The translations under genes were made by a program, and so were the position numbers. From Rhopalosiphum padi (Eukaryota; Arthropoda; Insecta; Hemiptera; Aphididae), in assembly GCF_020882245.1 (NCBI RefSeq), contig NW_026869996.1, positions 2,961,592-3,025,591 of the forward strand: 64,000 nucleotides of DNA, in the 5' to 3' direction. Below the pieces are notes generated by a model. That model did not search any database. It worked only from the letters and a program-made list of their open reading frames with translations, and was not told the DNA's origin. The first letter of the stretch is position 1; every line of letters begins with the position of its first letter. Below, one piece after another: positions 1 through 11,518 of this stretch.

Positions 1-62
1 GATGGTTTTAAATCGGTTATTATTGGGGGTTGTTAAGGAAAAATGTTAAATTTAATGTATTT
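1..62 (+). repeat. Short monomer S1 (reference copy)
   Basis: This 62-bp monomer runs from GATGG to the base before the next GATGG. The head is TTTTAAATCGG followed by TTATTATTGGGGG. The tail carries TTAAGGAAAAATG and the palindrome TTAAATTTAA and ends ATGTATTT. S1 is one of the commonest short forms. It recurs for example at 321, 1575 and 4528, and in complement through the right array. Confidence 0.95.
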
Positions 63-124
63 GATGGTGTTAAATCGTTTATTAGGGGGGGTTGTTAAGG
101 AAAAATGTTAAATTTAATGTATTT
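63..124 (+). repeat. Short monomer S2 (reference copy, G7 run)
   Basis: This 62-bp monomer has the head TGTTAAATCGTTTATTA followed by a run of seven G, the longest regular G run in the family. The tail is shared with S1. Other copies start at 1112 and near 3811, 4590, 5639, 6825, 12378, 14292, 15209 and 16453. It usually precedes S3 or L2, so it marks position within the higher-order repeat. Confidence 0.94.
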
Positions 125-186
125 GATGGTTTTAAATAGTTTTTTATTGGGGGTTGTTAAGGAAAAACGTTAAATTGAATTTATTT
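125..186 (+). repeat. Short monomer S3 (reference copy, CpG tail)
   Basis: This 62-bp monomer has the head TTTTAAATAGTTTTTTATT followed by GGGGG. Its tail nearly always reads AAAAACGTTAAATT, with AACGTT in place of the usual AATGTT. The next monomer in the array is usually L1 and sometimes L2. This copy has TTGAATTTA in place of TTTAATTTA. The tight linkage of head and tail variants shows that S3 is inherited as a unit. Confidence 0.93.
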
Positions 187-320
187 GATGGATATAAATC
201 AATTATTATGGGGTTTTTTGATGAATTAATGGTTTTTTTAATACATGTTAAGGAAATTTCTGGTTTTTAATAATTTATTATGGGGGTTTGTTAAGGAAAA
301 ATGTTAAATTTAATGTATTT
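187..320 (+). repeat. Long monomer L1 (reference copy)
   Basis: This 134-bp monomer has the head ATATAAATCAATTATTAT and GGGG. A block of about 72 bp follows, with GATGAATTAATGG, an AT stretch, TTAAGGAAATTTCTGG and a second head-like segment ending GGGGG. The standard tail closes it. The motif classes GATGR, TTAAGGAAA and a G run each occur twice, consistent with a diverged dimer of the short monomer. L1 nearly always follows S3. Confidence 0.93.
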
Positions 321-382
321 GATGGTTTTAAATCGGTTATTATTGGGGGTTGTTAAGGAAAAATGTTAAATTTAATTTATTT

Positions 383-516
383 GATGGATATTAATCAATT
401 ATTATGAAGTTTTTTGATGAATAAATGGTTTTTTTAATACATGTTAAGGAAATTTCTGGTTTTTAATAATTTATTATGGGGGTTTGTTGAGAAAAAATGT
501 TAAATTTAATTTATTT
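383..516 (+). repeat. Long monomer L4 (GAAG variant)
   Basis: In this 134-bp monomer the head reads ATATTAATCAATTATTATG and the first G run is interrupted as GAAG instead of GGGG. It directly follows an S1 at 321. The same S1-L4 pair recurs at 1575/1637 and at many later positions. Complementary copies appear as AACTTCATAATAATTG, for example near 21907, 24356, 30310 and 34560. Confidence 0.92.
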
Positions 517-649
517 GATGGATTTAAAGCGGTTTTTATGGGGTTTTTTGATGAATTAATGGTTTTTTAATACATTTTAAGGAAATTTCTGGTTTATAAT
601 CATTTATTATGGGGGATTGTTAAGGAAAAATGTTAAATTTAATATAATT
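517..649 (+). repeat. Long monomer L2 (AAAGCGG variant)
   Basis: This 133-bp monomer has the head ATTTAAAGCGGTTTTTATG. A subtype with GGAG in place of GGGG starts at 1174 and is typically followed by a copy whose first base is changed (TATGG for GATGG), as at 1307. The tail entering this copy is GTTGAGAAAAAATG rather than GTTAAGGAAAAATG, another linked variant. Confidence 0.92.
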
Positions 650-783
650 GATGGATTTAAATCAATTATTATGGGGTTTTTTGATGAATTAATGGTTTTT
701 TTAATACATTTTAAGGAAATTTCTGGTTTATAATCATTTATTATGGGGGTTTGTTAAGGAAAAATGTTAAATTTAATGTATTT
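650..783 (+). repeat. Long monomer L3 (AATATAATT-linked)
   Basis: This 134-bp monomer has the head ATTTAAATCAATTATTATG and is preceded by AATATAATT in place of AATTTATTT. Its internal block typically ends TGGTTTATAATCATTT instead of TGGTTTTTAATCATTT. A sister form with the same head but the ordinary AATTTATTT lead-in starts at 979. Confidence 0.91.
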
Positions 784-3700
784 GATGGTTTTAAATAGTT
801 TTTTATTGGGGGTTGTTAAGGAAAAACGTTAAATTTAATTTATTTGATGGATATAAATCAATTATTATGGGGTTTTTTGATGAATTAATGGTTTTTTTAA
901 TACATTTTAAGGAAATTTCTGGTTTTTAATCATTTATTATGGGGGTTGTTAAGGAAAAATGTTAAATTTAATTTATTTGATGGATTTAAATCAATTATTA
1001 TGGGGTTTTTTGATGAATTAATGGTTTTTTAATACATTTTAAGGAAATTTCTGGTTTTTAATCATTTATTATGGGGGGTTGATAAGGAAAAATGTTAAAT
1101 TTAATTTATTTGATGGTGTTAAATCGTTTATTAGGGGGGGTTGTTAAGGAAAAATGTTAAATTTAATTTATTTGATGGATTTAAAGCGGTTTTTATGGAG
1201 TTTTTTGATGAATAAATGGTTTTTTAATACATGTTAAGGAAATTTCTGGTTTTTAATAATTTATTATGGGGGTTTGTTGAGAAAAAATGTTAAATTTAAT
1301 TTATTTTATGGATTTAAAGCGGTTTTTATGGGGTTTTTTGATGAATTAATGGTTTTTTTAATACATTTTAAGGAAATTTCTGGTTTTTAATCATTTATTA
1401 TGGGGGGTTGTTAAGGAAAAATGTTAAATTTAATATAATTGATGGATTTAAATCAATTATTATGGGGTTTTTTGATGAATTAATGGTTTTTTTAATACAT
1501 TTTAAGGAAATTTCTGGTTTATAATCATTTATTATGGGGGTTTGTTAAGGAAAAATGTTAAATTTAATGTATTTGATGGTTTTAAATCGGTTATTATTGG
1601 GGGTTGTTAAGGAAAAATGTTAAATTTAATTTATTTGATGGATATTAATCAATTATTATGAAGTTTTTTGATGAATTAAATGTTTTTTTAATATATTTTA
1701 AGGAAATTTCTGGTTTTTAATCATTTATTATGGGGGTTTGTTAAGGAAAAATGTTAAATTTAATGTATTTGATGGTTTTAAATAGTTTTTTATTGGGGGG
1801 TTGTTAAGGAAAAACGTTAAATTTAATTTATTTGATGGATTTAAAGCGGTTTTTATGGGGTTTTTTGATGAATTAATGGTTTTTTAATACATTTTAAGGA
1901 AATTTCTGGTTTTTAATCATTTATTATGGGGGGTTGTTAAGGAAAAATGTTAAATTTAATGTATTTGATGGTTTTAAATAGTTTTTTATTGGGGGTTGTT
2001 AAGGAAAAACGTTAAATTTAATTTATTTGATGGATATAAATCAATTATTATGGGGTTTTTTGATGAATTAATGGTTTTTTAATACATGTTAAGGAAATTT
2101 CTGGTTTTTAATAATTTATTATGGGGGTTTGTTAAGGAAAAATGTTAAATTTAATGTATTTGATGGTTTTAAATCGGTTATTATTGGGGGTTGTTAAGGA
2201 AAAATGTTAAATTTAATTTATTTGATGGATATTAATCAATTATTATGAAGTTTTTTGATGAATTAAATGTTTTTTTAATATATTTTAAGGAAATTTCTGG
2301 TTTTTAATCATTTATTATGGGGGTTTGTTAAGGAAAAATGTTAAATTTAATGTATTTGATGGTTTTAAATAGTTTTTTATTGGGGGTTGTTAAGGAAAAA
2401 CGTTAAATTTAATTTATTTGATGGATTTAAAGCGGTTTTTATGGGGTTTTTTGATGAATTAATGGTTTTTTTAATACATTTTAAGGAAATTTCTGGTTTA
2501 TAATCATTTATTATGGGGGTTGTTAAGGAAAAACGTTAAATTTAATTTATTTGATGGATATAAATCAATTATTATGGGGTTTTTTGATGAATTAATGGTA
2601 TTTTTAATACATTTTTAGCAAATTTCTGGTTTATAATCATTTATTATGGGGGATTGTTAAGGAAAAATGTTAAATTTAATATAATTGATGGATTTAAATC
2701 AATTATTATGGGGTTTTTTGATGAATTAATGGTTTTTTAATACATTTTAAGGAAATTTCTGGTTTATAATCATTTATTATGGGGGTTTGTTAAGGAAAAA
2801 TGTTAAATTTAATGTATTTGATGGTTTTAAATAGTTTTTTATTGGGGGTTGTTAAGGAAAAACGTTAAATTTAATTTATTTGATGGATATAAATCAATTA
2901 TTATGGGGTTTTTTGATGAATTAATGGTTTTTTAATACATTTTAAGGAAATTTCTGGTTTTTAATCATTTATTATGGGGGTTGTTAAGGAAAAATGTTAA
3001 ATTTAATTTATTTGATGGATTTAAAGCGGTTTTTATGGAGTTTTTTGATGAATAAATGGTTTTTTTAATACATGTTAAGGAAATTTCTGGTTTTTAAAAA
3101 TTTATTATGGGGGTTTGTTGAGAAAAAATGTTAAATTTAATTTATTTTATGGATTTAAAGCGGTTTTTATGGGGTTTTTTGATGAATTAATGGTTTTTTA
3201 ATACATTTTAAGGAAATTTCTGGTTTTTAATCATTTATTATGGGGGGTTGTTAAGGAAAAATGTTAAATTTAATATAATTGATGGATTTAAATCAATTAT
3301 TATGGGGTTTTTTGATGAATTAATGGTTTTTTTAATACATTTTAAGGAAATTTCTGGTTTATAATCATTTATTATGGGGGTTTGTTAAGGAAAAATGTTA
3401 AATTTAATGTATTTGATGGTTTTAAATCGGTTATTATTGGGGGTTGTTAAGGAAAAATGTTAAATTTAATTTATTTGATGGATATTAATCAATTATTATG
3501 AAGTTTTTTGATGAATTAAATGTTTTTTTAATATATTTTAAGGAAATTTCTGGTTTTTAATCATTTATTATGGGGGTTTGTTAAGGAAAAATGTTAAATT
3601 TAATGTATTTGATGGTTTTAAATAGTTTTTTATTGGGGGTTGTTAAGGAAAAACGTTAAATTTAATTTATTTGATGGATATAAATCAATTATTATGGGGT

Positions 3701-4527
3701 TTTTTGATGAATTAATGGTTTTTTTAATACATTTTAAGGAAATTTCTGGTTTTTAATCATTTATTATGGGGGTTTGTTAAGGAAAAATGTTAAATTTAAT
3801 GTATTTGATGGTGTTAAATCGTTTATTAGGGGGGGTTGTTAAGGAAAAATGTTAAATTTAATGTATTTGATGGTTTTAAATAGTTTTTTATTGGGGGTTG
3901 TTAAGGAAAAACGTTAAATTTAATTTATTTGATGGATATAAATCAATTATTATGGGGTTTTTTGATGAATTAATGGTTTTTTAATACATGTTAAGGAAAT
4001 TTCTGGTTTTTAATAATTTATTATGGGGGTTTGTTGAGAAAAAAATGTTAAATTTAATTTATTTGATGGATTTAAAGCGGTTTTTATGGGGTTTTTTGAT
4101 GAATTAATGGTTTTTTTAATACATTTTAAGGAAATTTCTGGTTTTTAATCATTTATTATGGGGGTTTGTTAAGGAAAAATGTTAAATTTAATGTATTTGA
4201 TGGTTTTAAATAGTTTTTTATTGGGGGTTGTTAAGGAAAAACGTTAAATTTAATTTATTTGATGGATATAAATCAATTATTATGGGGTTTTTTGATGAAT
4301 TAATGGTTTTTTTAATACATTTTAAGGAAATTTCTGGTTTTTAATCATTTATTATGGGGGTTGTTAAGGAAAAATGTTAAATTTAATTTATTTGATGGAT
4401 TTAAATCAATTATTATGGGGTTTTTTTGATGAATTAATGGTTTTTTAATACATGTTAAGGAAATTTCTGGTTTTTAATAATTTATTATGGGGGTTTGTTA
4501 AGGAAAAATGTTAAATTTAATGTATTT

Positions 4528-6608
4528 GATGGTTTTAAATCGGTTATTATTGGGGGTTGTTAAGGAAAAATGTTAAATTTAATGTATTTGATGGTGTTAA
4601 ATCGTTTATTAGGGGGGGTTGTTAAGGAAAAATGTTAAATTTAATGTATTTGATGGTTTTAAATAGTTTTTTATTGGGGGTTGTTAAGGAAAAACGTTAA
4701 ATTTAATTTATTTGATGGATATAAATCAATTATTATGGGGTTTTTTGATGAATTAATGGTTTTTTAATACATGTTAAGGAAATTTCTGGTTTTTAATAAT
4801 TTATTATGGGGGTTTGTTAAGGAAAAATGTTAAATTTAATGTATTTGATGGTTTTAAATCGGTTATTATTGGGGGTTGTTAAGGAAAAATGTTAAATTTA
4901 ATTTATTTGATGGATATTAATCAATTATTATGAAGTTTTTTGATGAATAAATGGTTTTTTAATACATGTTAAGGAAATTTCTGGTTTTTAATAATTTATT
5001 ATGGGGGTTTGTTGAGAAAAAATGTTAAATTTAATTTATTTGATGGATTTAAAGCGGTTTTTATGGGGTTTTTTGATGAATTAATGGTTTTTTAATACAT
5101 TTTAAGGAAATTTCTGGTTTATAATCATTTATTATGGGGGATTGTTAAGGAAAAATGTTAAATTTAATATAATTGATGGATTTAAATCAATTATTATGGG
5201 GTTTTTTGATGAATTAATGGTTTTTTAATACATTTTAAGGAAATTTCTGGTTTATAATCATTTATTATGGGGGTTTGTTAAGGAAAAATGTTAAATTTAA
5301 TGTATTTGATGGTTTTAAATAGTTTTTTATTGGGGGTTGTTAAGGAAAAACGTTAAATTTAATTTATTTGATGGATATAAATCAATTATTATGGGGTTTT
5401 TTGATGAATTAATGGTTTTTTTTAATACATTTTAAGGAAATTTCTGGTTTTTAATCATTTATTATGGGGGTTGTTAAGGAAAAATGTTAAATTTAATTTA
5501 TTTGATGGATTTAAATCAATTATTATAGGGTTTTTTGATGAATTAATGGTTTTTTAATACATTTTAAGGAAATTTCTGGTTTTTAATCATTTATTATGGG
5601 GGGTTGATAAGGAAAAATGTTAAATTTAATTTATTTGATGGTGTTAAATCGTTTATTAGGGGGGGTTGTTAAGGAAAAAATGTTAAATTTAATTTATTTG
5701 ATGGATTTAAAGCGGTTTTTATGGAGTTTTTTGATGAATAAATGGTTTTTTAATACATGTTAAGGAAATTTCTGGTTTTTAATAATTTATTATGGGGGTT
5801 TGTTGAGAAAAAATGTTAAATTTAATTTATTTTATGGATTTAAAGCGGTTTTTATGGGGTTTTTTGATGAATTAATGGTTTTTTTAATACATTTTAAGGA
5901 AATTTCTGGTTTTTAATCATTTATTATGGGGGGTTGTTAAGGAAAAATGTTAAATTTAATATAATTGATGGATTTAAATCAATTATTATGGGGTTTTTTG
6001 ATGAATTAATGGTTTTTTTAATACATTTTAAGGAAATTTCTGGTTTATAATCATTTATTATGGGGGTTTGTTAAGGAAAAATGTTAAATTTAATGTATTT
6101 GATGGTTTTAAATCGGTTATTATTGGGGGTTGTTAAGGAAAAATGTTAAATTTAATTTATTTGATGGATATTAATCAATTATTATGAAGTTTTTTGATGA
6201 ATTAAATGTTTTTTTAATATATTTTAAGGAAATTTCTGGTTTTTAATCATTTATTATGGGGGTTTGTTAAGGAAAAATGTTAAATTTAATGTATTTGATG
6301 GTTTTAAATAGTTTTTTATTGGGGGTTGTTAAGGAAAAACGTTAAATTTAATTTATTTGATGGATTTAAAGCGGTTTTTATGGGGTTTTTTGATGAATTA
6401 ATGGTTTTTTAATACATTTTAAGGAAATTTCTGGTTTTTAATCATTTATTATGGGGGGTTGTTAAGGAAAAATGTTAAATTTAATGTATTTGATGGTTTT
6501 AAATAGTTTTTTATTGGGGGTTGTTAAGGAAAAACGTTAAATTTAATTTATTTGATGGATATAAATCAATTATTATGGGGTTTTTTGATGAATTAATGGT
6601 TTTTTTTA
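4528..6608 (+). repeat. HOR segment, copy B (~4.53-kb offset)
   Basis: This is the second copy of the 1-2085 monomer order, matching subtype for subtype with only scattered homopolymer-length changes, such as eight T at about 5415 where copy A has seven. Rare GATAAGG and TATGG variants are shared at the same relative positions. The last third of this copy also takes part in the ~1.18-kb tandem repeat that follows. Confidence 0.9.
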
Positions 6609-7665
6609 ATACATTTTAAGGAAATTTCTGGTTTTTAATCATTTATTATGGGGGTTGTTAAGGAAAAATGTTAAATTTAATTTATTTGATGGATTTAAAT
6701 CAATTATTATGGGGGTTTTTTGATGAATTAATGGTTTTTTAATACATTTTAAGGAAATTTCTGGTTTTTAATCATTTATTATGGGGGGTTGATAAGGAAA
6801 AATGTTAAATTTAATTTATTTGATGGTGTTAAATCGTTTATTAGGGGGGGTTGTTAAGGAAAAATGTTAAATTTAATTTATTTGATGGATTTAAAGCGGT
6901 TTTTATGGAGTTTTTTGATGAATAAATGGTTTTTTAATACATGTTAAGGAAATTTCTGGTTTTTAATAATTTATTATGGGGGTTTGTTGAGAAAAAAATG
7001 TTAAATTTAATTTATTTTATGGATTTAAAGCGGTTTTTATGGGGTTTTTTGATGAATTAATGGTTTTTTTAATACATTTTAAGGAAATTTCTGGTTTTTA
7101 ATCATTTATTATGGGGGGTTGTTAAGGAAAAATGTTAAATTTAATATAATTGATGCATTTAAATCAATTATTATGGGGTTTTTTTGATGAATTAATGGTT
7201 TTTTTTAATACATTTTAAGGAAATTTCTGGTTTATAATCATTTATTATGGGGGTTTGTTAAGGAAAAATGTTAAATTTAATGTATTTGATGGTTTTAAAT
7301 CGGTTATTATTGGGGGTTGTTAAGGAAAAATGTTAAATTTAATTTATTTGATGGATATTAATCAATTATTATGAAGTTTTTTGATGAATTAAATGTTTTT
7401 TTAATATATTTTAAGGAAATTTCTGGTTTTTAATCATTTATTATGGGGGTTTGTTAAGGAAAAATGTTAAATTTAATGTATTTGATGGTTTTAAATAGTT
7501 TTTTATTGGGGGTTGTTAAGGAAAAACGTTAAATTTAATTTATTTGATGGATTTAAAGCGGTTTTTATGGGGTTTTTTGATGAATTAATGGTTTTTTAAT
7601 ACATTTTAAGGAAATTTCTGGTTTTTAATCATTTATTATGGGGGGTTGTTAAGGAAAAAATGTTA
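5340..7665 (+). repeat. Tandem ~1.18-kb HOR, two copies
   Basis: About 5340-6481 and 6524-7665 contain the same ordered monomers: S3, L1, L3, S2, L2(GGAG), L2(TATGG), L3, S1, L4, S3, L2. The rare GATAAGG marker is at 5606 and 6791 (offset 1185). TTGATGAATT anchors at 5401 and 6585 give 1184. After about 7665 the second copy continues into an L3 (AATATAATT) where the first continues into S3. Confidence 0.88.
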
Positions 7666-9950
7666 AATTTAATATAATTGATGGATTTAAATCAATTATT
7701 ATGGGGTTTTTTGATGAATTAATGGTTTTTTTTAATACATTTTAAGGAAATTTCTGGTTTATAATCATTTATTATGGGGGTTGTTAAGGAAAAACGTTAA
7801 ATTTAATTTATTTGATGGATATAAATCAATTATTATGGGGTTTTTTGATGAATTAATGGTATTTTTAATACATTTTTAGCAAATTTCTGGTTTATAATCA
7901 TTTATTATGGGGGATTGTTAAGGAAAAATGTTAAATTTAATATAATTGATGGATTTAAATCAATTATTATGGGGTTTTTTGATGAATTAATGGTTTTTTA
8001 ATACATTTTAAGGAAATTTCTGGTTTATAATCATTTATTATGGGGGTTTGTTAAGGAAAAATGTTAAATTTAATGTATTTGATGGTTTTAAATAGTTTTT
8101 TATTGGGGGTTGTTAAGGAAAAACGTTAAATTTAATTTATTTGATGGATATAAATCAATTATTATGTGGTTTTTTGATGAATTAATGGTTTTTTTTAATA
8201 CATTTTAAGGAAATTTCTGGTTTTTAATCATTTATTATGGGGGTTGTTAAGGAAAAATGTTAAATTTAATTTATTTGATGGATTTAAAGCGGTTTTTATG
8301 GAGTTTTTTGATGAATAAATGGTTTTTTAATACATGTTAAGGAAATTTCTGGTTTTTAATAATTTATTATGGGGGTTTGTTGAGAAAAAATGTTAAATTT
8401 AATTTATTTTATGGATTTAAAGCGGTTTTTATGGGGTTTTTTTGATGAATTAATGGTTTTTTAAAACATTTTAAGGAAATTTCTGGTTTTTAATCATTTA
8501 TTATGGGGGGTTGTTAAGGAAAAATGTTAAATTTAATATAATTGATGGATTTAAATCAATTATTATGGGGTTTTTTGATGAATTAATGGTTTTTTTTAAT
8601 ACATTTTAAGGAAATTTCTGGTTTATAATCATTTATTATGGGGGTTTGTTAAGGAAAAATGTTAAATTTAATGTATTTGATGGTTTTAAATCGGTTATTA
8701 TTGGGGGTTGTTAAGGAAAAATGTTAAATTTAATTTATTTGATGGATATTAATCAATTATTATGAAGTTTTTTGATGAATTAAATGTTTTTTTAATATAT
8801 TTTAAGGAAATTTCTGGTTTTTAATCATTTATTATGGGGGTTTGTTAAGGAAAAATGTTAAATTTAATGTATTTGATGGTTTTAAATAGTTTTTTATTGG
8901 GGGTTGTTAAGGAAAAACGTTAAATTTAATTTATTTGATGGATTTAAAGCGGTTTTTATGGGGGTTTTTTGATGAATTAATGGTTTTTTAATACATTTTA
9001 AGGAAATTTCTGGTTTTTAATCATTTATTATGGGGGGTTGTTAAGGAAAAATGTTAAATTTAATATAATTGATGGATTTAAATCAATTATTATGGGGTTT
9101 TTTGATGAATTAATGGTTTTTTTTAATACATTTTAAGGAAATTTCTGGTTTATAATCATTTATTATGGGGGTTGTTAAGGAAAAACGTTAAATTTAATTT
9201 ATTTGATGGATATAAATCAATTATTATGGGGTTTTTTGATGAATTAATGGTATTTTTAATACATTTTTAGCAAATTTCTGGTTTATAATCATTTATTATG
9301 GGGGATTGTTAAGGAAAAATGTTAAATTTAATATAATTGATGGATTTAAATCAATTATTATGGGGTTTTTTGATGAATTAATGGTTTTTTAATACATTTT
9401 AAGGAAATTTCTGGTTTATAATCATTTATTATGGGGGTTTGTTAAGGAAAAATGTTAAATTTAATGTATTTGATGGTTTTTAAATAGTTTTTTATTGGGG
9501 GTTGTTAAGGAAAAACGTTAAATTTAATTTATTTGATGGATATAAATCAATTATTATGGGGTTTTTTGATGAATTAATGGTTTTTTTTAATACATTTTAA
9601 GGAAATTTCTGGTTTTTAATCATTTATTATGGGGGTTGTTAAGGAAAAATGTTAAATTTAATTTATTTGATGGATTTAAAGCGGTTTTTATGGAGTTTTT
9701 TGATGAATAAATGGTTTTTTTAATACATGTTAAGGAAATTTCTGGTTTTTAATAATTTATTATGGGGGTTTGTTGAGAAAAAATGTTAAATTTAATTTAT
9801 TTTATGGATTTAAAGCGGTTTTTATGGGGTTTTTTTGATGAATTAATGGTTTTTTTAATACATTTTAAGGAAATTTCTGGTTTTTAATCATTTATTATGG
9901 GGGGTTGTTAAGGAAACATGTTAAATTTAATATAATTGATGGATTTAAAT
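6887..9950 (+). repeat. Tandem ~1.39-kb HOR, about 2.2 copies
   Basis: Starting at an L2(GGAG), the order L2, L2(TATGG), L3, S1, L4, S3, L2, L3, L1 (with TAGCAAATT), L3, S3, L1 repeats. GATGG of the S3 falls at 7484 and 8875 (offset 1391). The starting L2(GGAG) recurs near 8278 and 9669. The third, partial copy stops at about 9950 in a chimeric monomer. A related block lies at about 2500-3560. Confidence 0.88.
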
Positions 9951-9965
9951 CGTTTATTAGGGGGG
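9938..9965 (+). repeat. Chimeric junction, L3 head fused to S2
   Basis: The L3 lead-in AATATAATT and head ATTTAAATC pass directly into the S2 sequence GTTTATTAGGGGGGGTTG with no 72-bp block. The junction falls in the shared AAATC. This is the exact point where the 1.39-kb HOR breaks off, so it looks like an unequal-exchange breakpoint inside a monomer. The tail just upstream also has a private change, GGAAACATG. Confidence 0.8.
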
Positions 9966-9999
9966 GTTGTTAAGGAAAAATGTTAAATTTAATGTATTT

Positions 10000-11518
10000 G
10001 ATGGTTTTAAATAGTTTTTTATTGGGGGTTGTTAAGGAAAAACGTTAAATTTAATTTATTTGTTGGATATAAATCAATTATTATGGGGTTTTTTGATGAA
10101 TTAATGGTTTTTTAATACATGTTAAGGAAATTTCTGGTTTTTAATAATTTATTATGGGGGTTTGTTGAGAAAAAATGTTAAATTTAATTTATTTGATGGA
10201 TTTAAAGCGGTTTTTATGGGGTTTTTTGATGAATTAATGGTTTTTTAATACATTTTAAGGAAATTTCTGGTTTTTAATCATTTATTATGGGGGTTTGTTA
10301 AGGAAAAATGTTAAATTTAATGTATTTGATGGTTTTAAATAGTTTTTTATTGGGGGTTGTTAAGGAAAAACGTTAAATTTAATTTATTTGATGGATATAA
10401 ATCAATTATTATGGGGTTTTTTTGATGAATTAATGGTTTTTTTTAATACATTTTAAGGAAATTTCTGGTTTATAATCATTTATTATGGGGGTTTGTTAAG
10501 GAAAAATGTTAAATTTAATGTATTTGATGGTTTTAAATCGGTTATTATTGGGGGTTGTTAAGGAAAAATGTTAAATTTAATTTATTTGATGGATATTAAT
10601 CAATTATTATGAAGTTTTTTGATGAATTAAATGTTTTTTTAATATATTTTAAGGAAATTTCTGGTTTTTAATCATTTATTATGGGGGTTTGTTAAGGAAA
10701 AATGTTAAATTTAATGTATTTGATGGTTTTAAATCGGTTATTATTGGGGTTTTTTGATGAATTAATGGTTTTTTTAATACATTTTAAGGAAATTTCTGGT
10801 TTTTAATCATTTATTATGGGGGTTTGTTAAGGAAAAATGTTAAATTTAATGTATTTGATGGTTTTAAATAGTTTTTTATTGGGGGTTGTTAAGGAAAAAA
10901 CGTTAAATTTAATTTATTTGATGGATATAAATCAATTATTATGGGGTTTTTTTGATGAATTAATGGTTTTTTTAATACATGTTAAGGAAATTTCTGGTTT
11001 TTAATAATTTATTATGGGGGTTTGTTGAGAAAAAATGTTAAATTTAATTTATTTGATGGATTTAAAGCGGTTTTTATGGGGTTTTTTGATGAATTAATGG
11101 TTTTTTAATACATTTTAAGGAAATTTCTGGTTTTTAATCATTTATTATGGGGGTTTGTTAAGGAAAAATGTTAAATTTAATGTATTTGATGGTTTTAAAT
11201 AGTTTTTTATTGGGGGTTGTTAAGGGAAAAACGTTAAATTTAATTTATTTGATGGATATAAATCAATTATTATGGGGTTTTTTGATGAATTAATGGTTTT
11301 TTTAATACATGTTAAGGAAATTTCTGGTTTTTAATAATTTATTATGGGGGTTTGTTGAGAAAAAATGTTAAATTTAATTTATTTGATGGATTTTAAAGCG
11401 GTTTTTATGGGGTTTTTTGATGAATTAATGGTTTTTTAATACATTTTAAGGAAATTTCTGGTTTTTAATCATTTATTATGGGGGTTTGTTAAGGAAAAAT
11501 GTTAAATTTAATGTATTT
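10000..11518 (+). repeat. S3-L1-L2 trimer HOR, ~331 bp
   Basis: S3 starts fall at 10000, 10328, 10857, 11188 and 11519. The intervals 10857-11188 and 11188-11519 are both 331 bp and hold S3 (62), L1 (about 134) and L2 (about 133) in that order. The first interval is 328 bp. The 10328-10856 interval is interrupted by S1, L4 and a hybrid monomer. The same trimer recurs at about 14354-14684. Confidence 0.87.
10722..10856 (+). repeat. Hybrid long monomer (S1 head + long block)
   Basis: This 135-bp monomer starts with the S1 head TTTTAAATCGG and TTATTATTGGGG, then enters the long-monomer block TTTTTTGATGAATTAATGG. A second copy in this arm starts at 14158. Complementary copies, read as CCCCAATAATAACCGATTT preceded by a run of A, recur in the right array near 18930, 20590, 20985, 22705, 25010, 25405, 26990, 28780, 31230, 33030 and 35475. 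It is a recombinant that became a regular part of the right-arm HOR. Confidence 0.85.

Larger units (their letters stand above)
1..2085 (+). repeat. HOR segment, copy A (~4.53-kb offset)
   Basis: The order of monomer subtypes over this segment begins S1, S2, S3, L1, S1, L4, L2, L3, S3, L1, L3, S2, L2, L2, L3, S1, L4, S3, L2. It is repeated from 4528. Rare markers align: GATAAGG occurs at 1081 and 5606, and TTATTTTATGG at 1301 and 5827 (offsets 4525-4527). The copies part after about 2085, where this one carries ACATGTTAAGG and the other ACATTTTAAGG. Confidence 0.9.
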
